Assembly: GCA_028279155.1 (NCBI GenBank)
Contig: JANQST010000075.1
Coordinates: 1 to 8,910, forward strand
Source of the DNA: Cyclobacteriaceae bacterium
GTDB taxonomy: Bacteria; Bacteroidota; Bacteroidia; Cytophagales; Cyclobacteriaceae
Reading direction: 5' to 3'
DNA length: 8,910 nt
In this document: positions 1 through 5,343 of the stretch, piece after piece
Position numbering within the stretch: position 1 is the first letter of the stretch
Layout of the letters: each line of letters starts with the position of its first letter
Notes under the pieces: model-generated
Database searches by the model: none
Seen by the model: only the letters and a program-made list of their open reading frames with translations
Told to the model about the DNA's origin: nothing
Position numbers and translations under genes: made by a program

Positions 1-1
1 A

Positions 2-931
2 TTTCCTGAGCGAATAGCTTTTGCTCGACCGGGAAACAACGCGCAATTCAAACTTGCGAATGGACGCATTGCAATGGCAGGCCACAAGGACGATCTGGCG
101 CACGAGTCCTGGCTGGCAATTGCTAATCTGGATGCACGGGACGGAATGGGTAAGATCTTCCTCGCTTCTCCACTCAACCCCAAAGACCTGGCGCCGAGAG
201 TCAAGGAAATGGAAGTCATTGAGTGGGATACTGAAGACGGTGGACTTGTCGCATCCAGGGATATGCGGATCGGAAGCATTGTATTGAAATCAGATCCACT
301 CCCTGATCCTGATCCGGAACATTTAGGGGAAGCGATCTCAAAAGCTATCCAAAAGGAGGGAGCAACGTTGCTGGACTGGAATGAAGAGGTCGAACAATGG
401 CAAAACCGTGTACTTAGTCTAAGAAAATGGCGAATGGGTGAAGAATGGCCTGAAGTAAGCATGGAAAGCCTGCTTCTGACGAATCGCGTGTGGCTCTCGC
501 CCTATCTGAATGATGTGAAAAAACCTCAAGATCTTAAAAAGATCAATTTGAAAGAAGTATTGCACCATCATCTGGCTTTTGAGAAACAACAACAATTAGA
601 TCAATATGCACCTTCAAAACTGGAAGTGCCAAGTGGATCAAAGATTCAGGTGATGTATCGATCCAATGGTGAACCGCCTGTCCTGGCGGCACGAATTCAG
701 GAGTTGTTTGGAATGGCTGAAACTCCGACGATCAATGAGGGAAAAACACCACTGCTGATTCACTTGCTTTCACCGGGATTCAAGCCTGTTCAAATCACCT
801 CAGATCTTAACAATTTCTGGAATGACACCTATTTCGAGGTTCGTAAAGAGCTAAAAAGACGCTACCCCAAGCACTTCTGGCCGGATGATCCGTGGACTGC
901 TGAAGCTATAAAAGGGGTTAAGAGAAAGTAG
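2..931 (+). CDS. hrpB: ATP-dependent helicase HrpB, C-terminal part (5' end outside window)
   Basis: This is the last 309 codons of a DEAH-box helicase of the HrpB family, read from base 2 with no start codon in view. The opening residues FPERIAF, LANGRIAM and then WLAIANLDAR and IFLASPL match the HrpB-specific region that follows the helicase and HA2 domains. The end carries the HrpB_C signature, with RYPKHFWPDDP about 20 residues before the stop. The ATPase and helicase motifs lie upstream of the window, so only about the last third of a protein that is usually 800-850 residues long is seen. HrpB proteins are predicted RNA-dependent ATPases of the cytoplasm, and their cellular role is poorly known. 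The gene converges on the sigma operon with 12 bases between stop codons and no hairpin terminator there. Identification rests on the C-terminal signature and is firm; no frameshift is visible. Confidence 0.93.
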   Translation, partial: FPERIAFARPGNNAQFKLANGRIAMAGHKDDLAHESWLAIANLDARDGMGKIFLASPLNPKDLAPRVKEMEVIEWDTEDGGLVASRDMRIGSIVLKSDPLPDPDPEHLGEAISKAIQKEGATLLDWNEEVEQWQNRVLSLRKWRMGEEWPEVSMESLLLTNRVWLSPYLNDVKKPQDLKKINLKEVLHHHLAFEKQQQLDQYAPSKLEVPSGSKIQVMYRSNGEPPVLAARIQELFGMAETPTINEGKTPLLIHLLSPGFKPVQITSDLNNFWNDTYFEVRKELKRRYPKHFWPDDPWTAEAIKGVKRK

Positions 932-943
932 AATTACCGAACG

Positions 944-1360
944 TTATTTGAACATTCCTCGAGACCATCGATAGCTGATGATTAAGTAAACACCTATCAC
1001 ATTCATTGCCACAAGTACCATTGTCCATGTTGAAGGAATTTTAGGTAACTCAGGCAAGCTAATCTTGAAATCAAGACTGGCACTTAGCTTAGTGATAAAT
1101 GAATTAAAATCTTCAAACAATACAGGAGCTTGATAGGTAATCTCACCAGTCTGGAATGCCAGGAAGGTGATAAGCAACAGAAAAGCACTGATTAAACCCA
1201 CCCACATTTTTCTACTGATAATTGGACGATATTCAAACACTTCGGAAGAAGCATCAATCCGCTGCATTACCTGTTCGGTGATGTCAATGGTTGGCCTGAT
1301 TTCACTCCTTTTGAAGAAATCTTTGAGCAACTGATCTTCTTGTTCGTCTTTTGATTTCAT
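944..1360 (-). CDS. Two-TM membrane protein, probable anti-sigma factor partner of the ECF sigma factor
   Basis: This 138-residue protein has a charged N-terminal cytoplasmic part of about 50 residues, a membrane segment at about 52-70, an outside loop at about 71-110, and a second membrane segment at about 111-131 with a short basic tail (RWSRGMFK). I recognise no named family and there is no zinc-binding HxxxCxxC anti-sigma motif. Its start codon overlaps the stop of the sigma gene in an ATGA arrangement, so the two are almost certainly translationally coupled. A small membrane protein with a cytoplasmic N-terminus directly after an ECF sigma gene is the usual place for an anti-sigma factor, so that role is inferred from position and topology, not homology. 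Only one TM is typical for anti-sigma factors; the second helix is unusual. No terminator is visible after the stop, where it converges on hrpB. Confidence 0.75.
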   Translation of the reverse strand: MKSKDEQEDQLLKDFFKRSEIRPTIDITEQVMQRIDASSEVFEYRPIISRKMWVGLISAFLLLITFLAFQTGEITYQAPVLFEDFNSFITKLSASLDFKISLPELPKIPSTWTMVLVAMNVIGVYLIISYRWSRGMFK

Positions 1361-1920
1361 GCCAATATTTCTTTTACACCCATACTCTTTAAGATCTTCA
1401 ATAATTTTTTCCTGCTTCGATGCAGCAAGATCTTCACGTTTGATTCCGATAAGTTGGTAGCCTCTGTCGTCTCCTGGATGGATAGTTCATTGTAGTAAAA
1501 CATAGTAATCACGCTTCTCTCATCGGGTTTCAACTGATTTAACGCTGCAGCTAAGATCGAATTTCTATCTGCCAAATAGAGGTCTTTTACAGGATCATTT
1601 TCCCGACTTCCCTCTTTTTGATCCAGACTTTCGATTGTCACTTTCGTTGGAACTTTCCGTCGGAACAAAGTCAAACATTCAAAATGCGCTATTCGGAGCA
1701 ACCAGGTGGAAAATAAAGCTTCGCCGCGAAATGATCTCAGAGCCCTGTAGGCTTTGATAAATGTATCCTGTGTGATCTCCTCAGCGTCTTCTCTGTTCTT
1801 GACCATGAAGTATACGTAGCTGTAAATTTTAGATTCGTACTTGCGAACCAATACAGCGTAGTTTCGCCACTCGCCCTCAAGAGTCCTTTTTATCAATTCA
1901 GCGTCGCTCTTCATGCACAT
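1357..1920 (-). CDS. ECF RNA polymerase sigma factor (sigma-70 family)
   Basis: This is a 187-residue sigma factor with only regions 2 and 4, the ECF architecture. Region 2 spans about 22-88 and includes DAEEITQDTFIKAYRAL, the FRGEALFSTWLLRIA core-binding/-10 helix and the FRR that follows. Region 4 spans about 124-177, with LKPDERSVITMFYYNELS followed by a helix-turn-helix ending NVKILLHRSRKKL. It would direct RNA polymerase to its own promoter class and be held inactive by the membrane protein encoded by the overlapping next gene. Two in-frame ATGs are possible, at 1920 and 1914. The predicted promoter just upstream puts the transcript start only a few bases before 1920, so the second ATG is a realistic alternative. 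The divergent promoter arrangement with the DUF6249 gene suggests it transcribes both its own operon and that gene. Confidence 0.93.
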   Translation of the reverse strand: MCMKSDAELIKRTLEGEWRNYAVLVRKYESKIYSYVYFMVKNREDAEEITQDTFIKAYRALRSFRGEALFSTWLLRIAHFECLTLFRRKVPTKVTIESLDQKEGSRENDPVKDLYLADRNSILAAALNQLKPDERSVITMFYYNELSIQETTEATNLSESNVKILLHRSRKKLLKILKSMGVKEILA

Positions 1921-1931
1921 TTTGGGTTTTA

Positions 1932-1962
1932 GACTACATGAGGCTCTGTCAAGTTACAAAAA
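1932..1962 (-). promoter_or_regulatory. Predicted ECF-type promoter of the sigma/anti-sigma operon
   Basis: Read on the minus strand, a -35-like box TTTTTGTAAC (1962-1953) is followed by a 16-base spacer and a -10-like box TAGTC (1936-1932). The AAC in the -35 box is typical of ECF promoters. The same two boxes with the same spacing occur on the other strand for the divergent gene, which is the main support. The transcript would start close to 1925, leaving only about 5-11 bases before the sigma start codon. Autoregulation by the encoded sigma factor is inferred. Confidence 0.65.
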
Positions 1963-1979
1963 GTGAAATTTTTTGTAAC
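1953..1979. repeat. 10-bp perfect inverted repeat formed by two back-to-back -35 boxes
   Basis: GTTACAAAAA (1953-1962) and TTTTTGTAAC (1970-1979) are exact reverse complements separated by 7 bases. Each arm is the -35 box of one of the two divergent promoters. At this distance two polymerases could hardly bind at once, so the promoters probably compete. A separate dimeric regulator binding the same palindrome is a possible alternative. Confidence 0.75.
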
Positions 1980-2000
1980 CTGCGCAGACAACCTGTAGTC
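1970..2000 (+). promoter_or_regulatory. Predicted ECF-type promoter of the DUF6249 gene
   Basis: TTTTTGTAAC (1970-1979), a 16-base spacer and TAGTC (1996-2000) repeat exactly the boxes and spacing of the divergent sigma promoter. The spacer sequences differ between the two, so the identity is confined to the boxes. The transcript would begin near 2005, giving a leader of about 30 bases to the ATG at 2038. Confidence 0.65.
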
Positions 2001-2037
2001 AATCTTTCCGAAATCAAATTGTAACAAAATAAATTAT

Positions 2038-2385
2038 ATGGAACCTCTTATAGGATTTTTATCCCTGTTCGCAACCATCTTCGGAATAGCCTACGTTTTT
2101 CTAACGAGTAGAAACAGAGAAAGGCTGGCATTGATTGAAAAAGGAGTGGATGCTTCACTTTTTGCAACAAAACCTTCAAACTTTTCCATTGCTAAATTCA
2201 TATTAAACATCGCTTTGCTCTTTATAGGAATTGGTATTGGGATCCTGATGGGAGAGCTTTTGAGTACGTATCTCCGAATAGACGATGAAGTTGCCATTCC
2301 TTCAATGCTATTTGTTTTTGGTGGATTGGGATTGGTTGTAGGTTTTTTCCTTACAAAAAGGATTGAAGCTAAAGAAAAGGTATAA
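2038..2385 (+). CDS. DUF6249 family membrane protein
   Basis: This 115-residue protein has three predicted membrane segments at about 4-22, 52-74 and 86-105. A short cytoplasmic motif RNRERLALIEKG (25-36) follows the first helix, and another charged stretch ends the protein (TKRIEAKEKV). The RERLALIEKG motif after a first TM is characteristic of the DUF6249 family, found in many Bacteroidota; its function is not known. The gene diverges from the ECF sigma operon, and its predicted promoter has the same boxes and spacing as the sigma promoter, so it is a likely member of the same regulon and perhaps works with the sigma/anti-sigma pair at the membrane. A strong terminator follows 26 bases after the stop, so it is probably transcribed alone. 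The family assignment is by motif and topology. Confidence 0.85.
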   Translation: MEPLIGFLSLFATIFGIAYVFLTSRNRERLALIEKGVDASLFATKPSNFSIAKFILNIALLFIGIGIGILMGELLSTYLRIDDEVAIPSMLFVFGGLGLVVGFFLTKRIEAKEKV

Positions 2386-2410
2386 TTCTGGGTTAAATAC
2401 TTAATTGATT

Positions 2411-2445
2411 ATCCCATACCTCTAGGAGGGTATGGGATTTTTTTT
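2411..2445 (+). terminator. Rho-independent terminator after the DUF6249 gene
   Basis: A perfect 10-bp stem, ATCCCATACC (2411-2420) with GGTATGGGAT (2429-2438), has an 8-base loop and is followed by an eight-T run (2438-2445). It ends the DUF6249 transcript and insulates it from tetR. Confidence 0.92.
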
Positions 2446-2460
2446 GAACTATCTATTATC

Positions 2461-2476
2461 TGAAACGTTTGTTTCA
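2461..2476. promoter_or_regulatory. TetR operator, site 1 (autoregulatory, before tetR)
   Basis: TGAAAC-GTTT-GTTTCA is a perfect 6-bp inverted repeat centred at 2468.5, 26 bases before the tetR start. It matches the two sites before the dehydrogenase under the shared consensus TGRAACGWTTRKTYCA. It overlaps a possible Bacteroidota-type -7 box AACGTTTG (2464-2471, consensus TAnnTTTG), with a TTTG at 2443-2446 in the -33 position, so binding would block transcription. Confidence 0.72.
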
Positions 2477-2501
2477 ATATTGATTAACTTAGGGTTGAAA
2501 G

Positions 2502-3068
2502 ATGCCTAAAAACGTATTATTTGATCGCAATGAGGTTTTGCGAAATGTCACAGACCTTTTTTGGAGAAAAGGCTATAATGGTACGTCCATGCAAGATTTG
2601 GTTGATACCACCGGATTGAACCGATCAAGCATTTACAACACCTTTGGCGATAAGTTTCAGCTGTTTGAAGAGTCATTGAAACACTACCAGTCAAGTCAAA
2701 ACGATCGTTTACGAGAAACGTTCTCAGAAGCTAAATCCCCTAAAGAAGCTATTGTTGCCTTATTCTATGGAATAAGTGATGATATAAAGGCTGGTGATCA
2801 AAAAGGATGTATGCTTACCAGCTGCACTTCAGAGCTAAGCGCAGAAGAACCACTAATCAAGGATTTTCTGGTTGAAAATAAGGAGCGTGTAGTTGCTTCA
2901 TTTGCTGCATTGATTGAAGGTGCGCAACAATTGGGTGAAATCAGTGCTCACAAAGATCCAAAAACCCTCGCACTATATCTGTTTTCTAGTTTGCAGGGAT
3001 TACGTGTCACGTCCATGCTTGAACCTGATTTAGAAGGCGTTACTGAAGAGATTCTAAGTATTTTATAA
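2502..3068 (+). CDS. TetR/AcrR family transcriptional repressor
   Basis: This is a 188-residue TetR-family regulator. The N-terminal DNA-binding domain (about 8-54) has the family pattern: LFWRKGYNGTSMQDLVDTTG followed by the recognition helix region LNRSSIYNTFGDKFQLFEESL. The remainder is the helical ligand-binding and dimer domain, with KGCMLTSCTSELS (101-113), a stretch whose Gly-Cys is common in TetR members of the ComR/NemR/YxaF kind. Cys103 and Cys108 could sense electrophiles or oxidants, as the cysteine of NemR does, but this is only inference. The gene is followed 75 bases later by a short-chain dehydrogenase on the same strand. One palindrome before tetR and two before the dehydrogenase share a consensus, so it probably represses both itself and that enzyme. 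The inducer is not predictable. The length is normal and the reading frame intact. Confidence 0.93.
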   Translation: MPKNVLFDRNEVLRNVTDLFWRKGYNGTSMQDLVDTTGLNRSSIYNTFGDKFQLFEESLKHYQSSQNDRLRETFSEAKSPKEAIVALFYGISDDIKAGDQKGCMLTSCTSELSAEEPLIKDFLVENKERVVASFAALIEGAQQLGEISAHKDPKTLALYLFSSLQGLRVTSMLEPDLEGVTEEILSIL

Positions 3069-3083
3069 GTTTTTTATTTTATT

Positions 3084-3099
3084 TGGAACGATTATTCCA
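3084..3099. promoter_or_regulatory. TetR operator, site 2 (before the dehydrogenase)
   Basis: TGGAACGATTATTCCA is the core of a 7-bp inverted repeat TTTGGAA/TTCCAAA (3082-3088 and 3095-3101) centred at 3091.5. It shares the 16-bp consensus TGRAACGWTTRKTYCA with sites 1 and 3. It lies 32 bp, about three helix turns, from site 3, so both sites would face the same side of the DNA. Confidence 0.7.
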
Positions 3100-3115
3100 A
3101 AATCACGTTCTCATT

Positions 3116-3131
3116 TGAACTAATCGTTTCA
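3116..3131. promoter_or_regulatory. TetR operator, site 3 (before the dehydrogenase)
   Basis: Read on the minus strand this is TGAAACGATTAGTTCA, differing from site 1 at three positions and from site 2 at three. The arms ATTTGAA (3113-3119) and TTCAAAT (3128-3134) are perfect reverse complements centred at 3123.5. The site ends 12 bases before the dehydrogenase ATG, so a bound repressor would block transcription. Confidence 0.7.
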
Positions 3132-3143
3132 AATAAATTACAA

Positions 3144-3893
3144 ATGGGAAAACTTAATAACAAAGTAGCACTGATTACCGGTGGAAATAGCGGAATTGGG
3201 CTTGCTACAGCCAAATTATTTGTCCAAGAAGGTGCTAAGGTCGTCATAACCGGACGCCGGCAAGAAGCGCTTGATCAAGCAGTGACTGAAATTGGTGGAG
3301 ATGTTACCGCCATTCTTGCAGATGCTGCAGATATTTCGAAAACTAAAGAAGTCGTTGAAAAGACTGTTTCTGCCTATGGGAAGATAGATATTCTTTTTGC
3401 CAATGCAGGAGTAGCCTATTTCGGACCTCATAGTGACATTACAGAGGAGTTTTTTGATTCGCAATTCAATACAAATGTGAAGGGGCCATTCTTTTTGATC
3501 AAAGAAGCCATTCCGCATTTGAACGATGGAGCGGTGATTATTGGAAATACTTCGATTGTGAATCAGAAGGGATTTGATGGAACCAGTGTTTACACAGCGA
3601 CCAAGGCTGCCTTCAGATCACTATCCAGAGTATTGGCAAGTGAATTGAAAGAGCGCGGAATCAGGACCGTAAGTGTTGCCCCTGGCCCGATCGAAACGCC
3701 GATTTATGGAAAACTGGGTATGCCACAAGAAGCGGTTGAAGAGATGGGTGCCGGTTTTGCACAGCAAGTTCCGCTAGGAAGATTTGGAGCTGCAGATGAG
3801 CTGGCAAAAGCAGTATTATTCCTTGCTTCAGACGATGCATCATATGTGAATGGAGTAGAACTGGAAGTAGATGGTGGGTTAAGTCAGATATGA
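3144..3893 (+). CDS. Short-chain dehydrogenase/reductase (SDR), NADP(H)-type, classical family
   Basis: This is a 249-residue classical SDR with all key features. The cofactor-binding TGGNSGIG is at 12-19, NAG at 87-89 and the structural Asn at 111. The catalytic residues are Ser137 (NTSIV), Tyr150 and Lys154 (YTATK), followed by the APGPIETP loop at about 179-186. The C-terminal VNGVELEVDGG is typical of the family. Basic Arg38-Arg39 after the second beta strand (TGRR) favours NADP(H) over NAD. It should be a soluble cytoplasmic oxidoreductase acting on an alcohol or carbonyl substrate that cannot be named from sequence. The gene follows tetR by 75 bases and has its own promoter region with two copies of the predicted TetR operator, so it is probably an inducible detoxification or catabolic enzyme controlled by that repressor. 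It ends at a clear terminator. Confidence 0.94.
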   Translation: MGKLNNKVALITGGNSGIGLATAKLFVQEGAKVVITGRRQEALDQAVTEIGGDVTAILADAADISKTKEVVEKTVSAYGKIDILFANAGVAYFGPHSDITEEFFDSQFNTNVKGPFFLIKEAIPHLNDGAVIIGNTSIVNQKGFDGTSVYTATKAAFRSLSRVLASELKERGIRTVSVAPGPIETPIYGKLGMPQEAVEEMGAGFAQQVPLGRFGAADELAKAVLFLASDDASYVNGVELEVDGGLSQI

Positions 3894-3919
3894 CCGTCCA
3901 TGCAGGACTAATTAGGGTG

Positions 3920-3947
3920 ACCTGTAGTGAATAGCTACAGGTTTTTT
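3920..3947 (+). terminator. Rho-independent terminator after the SDR gene
   Basis: An 8-bp perfect stem, ACCTGTAG (3920-3927) with CTACAGGT (3935-3942), encloses a 7-base loop and runs into six Ts (3942-3947), then G and four more Ts. It closes the tetR-SDR unit. Confidence 0.9.
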
Positions 3948-4027
3948 GTTTTCATCACATAAATAACGCTCCAGCACAGTCGTGTTGATATTCCTGAAAA
4001 TCTCCCACTCATTTGAATTTAAAAAAA

Positions 4028-4699
4028 ATGAAAAAAATGAAAGGTCTATTATCTGCATTCTCACTACTACTTATTTTGTCTAATTGCACGGCAGGTAATC
4101 GTGAATTTGCAGAATTCGAATTTGAAGGTAAAAAACTGAGATATGGCGTGCAGCTTCCCAATGATTTTGATCCCTCCAAAACCTACCCTGTTCTCATTGG
4201 CCCCTCAGAAGTTGAAGAGAAAGATGATCAAAGTTTTTATTGGAGAGGAACCAAAGACACATATGGCTGGATCCTGATCGATTACCGCATTTACAATGCT
4301 ACAAGGAGGGTTGAAGAAATAAAGGCCTTTATGCAACACCTTCGCTCAAAATACAAAGTAGAAGATAATAAGTTCCACACAGTCTGCTTCAGCGCCAATA
4401 GTTCTTCCATTTTTAGTTTGGCTATGGAGGTACCCGAATACATTACCGGTATTACTGGTATGGCAGGAAATCCAGGAACTACTAATGAGTCAGAGCTCAG
4501 TAAACTGAAGGGAGTGAAGGTGCAATTTGTAGTTGGTGATAAAGACACCTACTGGATGAATGCAGCCAAACAACGACATGCAATCTTGAAGAAAATAGGT
4601 GTAGACAGCTCTATTGAGATCATTAAAAATGGACCTCACGTAATGAGAGACCTAATAGGAAAGGGATTCCTGGAACGAGCTAACCGTCTTAGGAATTGA
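4028..4699 (+). CDS. Lipoprotein with a probable alpha/beta-hydrolase fold
   Basis: This is a 223-residue exported protein when started at the ATG at 4028; an ATG at 4037 is also possible, and a TTG at 4013 is less likely. The N-terminus is basic and then hydrophobic (LLSAFSLLLILSNC) with a likely lipidated Cys20, though Asn just before it is unusual. The body has YPVLIGPS, a nucleophile-elbow-like CFSANSSSIF with Ser122, VGDKDTYW with Asp171/173 and NGPHVM with His204, in the order of an alpha/beta-hydrolase triad, as in the dienelactone-hydrolase/esterase-D-like group. The elbow lacks both glycines of GxSxG, so activity is uncertain and it may be a divergent or inactive member. It would sit in the cell envelope. 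The gene stands alone between the SDR terminator and a convergent lipoprotein gene, with which it shares no intergenic base. Substrate unknown. Confidence 0.75.
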   Translation: MKKMKGLLSAFSLLLILSNCTAGNREFAEFEFEGKKLRYGVQLPNDFDPSKTYPVLIGPSEVEEKDDQSFYWRGTKDTYGWILIDYRIYNATRRVEEIKAFMQHLRSKYKVEDNKFHTVCFSANSSSIFSLAMEVPEYITGITGMAGNPGTTNESELSKLKGVKVQFVVGDKDTYWMNAAKQRHAILKKIGVDSSIEIIKNGPHVMRDLIGKGFLERANRLRN

Positions 4700-5161
4700 T
4701 CATTCCCCGAAGGGTTGATCACCTGTTCTTGCGCCTACAATCCTTCTTTCAAATAGATATGCTTCTCCTTCGTAGCAAAGGTGAGAACATCCAATAGCTA
4801 TTTTACTGTTTGCTGGAATGCTGTATTTGGTAGCTAAATGGCTTGAAACATCTTCTATCTGAAATGGAGCCTGAATTACTACATGTACTTGTTCATCGCC
4901 TGAATTTTCAATGAACATTGCTTTTCCACAATCGTTCTCACCACAGGGTTCGCCTTCTGAGATCGTTAATAATTCAGTGGCATTTTTATCAAGTTCCTCA
5001 CCATGCCACTCGATTCGTTCACCTGTTTCAAGGGTAACCATATTATAAAGTTCCATGTAGGTAAGGTCATCTTCTTCTTCGCTGGTGGAATCTTGTTCTT
5101 TGGCTGGAGTAGAACAAAATGAAAGCAAAATCAGTAGGAAAAAGTAGTTGGAATTTCTCAT
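4700..5161 (-). CDS. Hypothetical lipoprotein with two cysteine pairs
   Basis: This is a 153-residue protein when started at the ATG at 5161; an in-frame GTG at 5185 would add eight residues before the signal peptide and is less likely. The N-terminus MRNSNYFFLLILLSFC looks like a lipoprotein signal with lipidated Cys16, although Phe at -1 is unusual. An acidic, Ser/Glu-rich linker (about 21-32) follows, then a domain with two cysteine pairs, CGENDC (73-78) and CSHLC (115-119). In the oxidising periplasm these probably form disulfides, or could bind a metal with help from His118. I do not recognise the family and assign no function. The gene converges on the hydrolase-like lipoprotein, the two stop codons being adjacent in TGATCA. 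Its start lies close to the control region of the two-component operon, which is divergent from it. Confidence 0.72.
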   Translation of the reverse strand: MRNSNYFFLLILLSFCSTPAKEQDSTSEEEDDLTYMELYNMVTLETGERIEWHGEELDKNATELLTISEGEPCGENDCGKAMFIENSGDEQVHVVIQAPFQIEDVSSHLATKYSIPANSKIAIGCSHLCYEGEAYLFERRIVGARTGDQPFGE

Positions 5162-5174
5162 TTGGTTGTTTTTA

Positions 5175-5242
5175 GGTATTATCACAGAAGTGGCAGTTTA
5201 TCACTTTCTAAACACTGACAAGCAATATTAAGTCTAATTTTA
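5175..5242 (+). promoter_or_regulatory. Predicted LytTR-type control region of the kinase/regulator operon
   Basis: Two imperfect direct repeats, GGTATTATCAC (5175-5185) and CAGTTTATCAC (5194-5204), have a 19-bp period and share TTATCAC. Exactly 30 bases after the second repeat comes a -7-like box TAATTTTA (5235-5242, Bacteroidota consensus TAnnTTTG). The same repeat type, period and 30-base gap occur before the DUF2911 gene, which is the main support. The second repeat fits eight of nine positions of the LytTR consensus [TA][AC][CA]GTTN[AG][TG] (as gcaGTTtat). Autoregulation by the LytTR protein is inferred. Confidence 0.5.
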
Positions 5243-5343
5243 CTTCGAATAAACTCGCTGCTATCAGGATTTACTACACATACCGTACGTTACCAATCCC
5301 ATTTGGATATCTTTTTTTCTTTGGGCTGGTCATTGCTGCGTTA

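Noticed and set aside
2019..2029. A third TTGTAAC just before the DUF6249 start codon
   Set aside because: Sixteen bases downstream there is no TAGTC, and it lies inside the predicted leader, so it is not a third promoter; it may be chance in AT-rich DNA.
2091..2297. Minus-strand open frame inside the DUF6249 gene
   Set aside because: It is antisense to a well-supported membrane protein and shows no recognisable protein features; it is a shadow of hydrophobic codons.
3078..3085. TTTATTTG before the SDR as a -7 promoter box
   Set aside because: It has only a partial match to TAnnTTTG and no convincing -33 element in a T-rich stretch, so I do not annotate it separately.
3216..3518. Minus-strand open frame inside the SDR gene
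   Set aside because: The plus strand encodes an intact SDR with all catalytic motifs, and the antisense product resembles nothing.
3949..3957. ATCAC preceded by Ts before the hydrolase-like lipoprotein gene as another LytTR site
   Set aside because: There is no partner repeat at 19 bp, no GTTNR core in the right place, and it lies in the terminator tail of the SDR gene.
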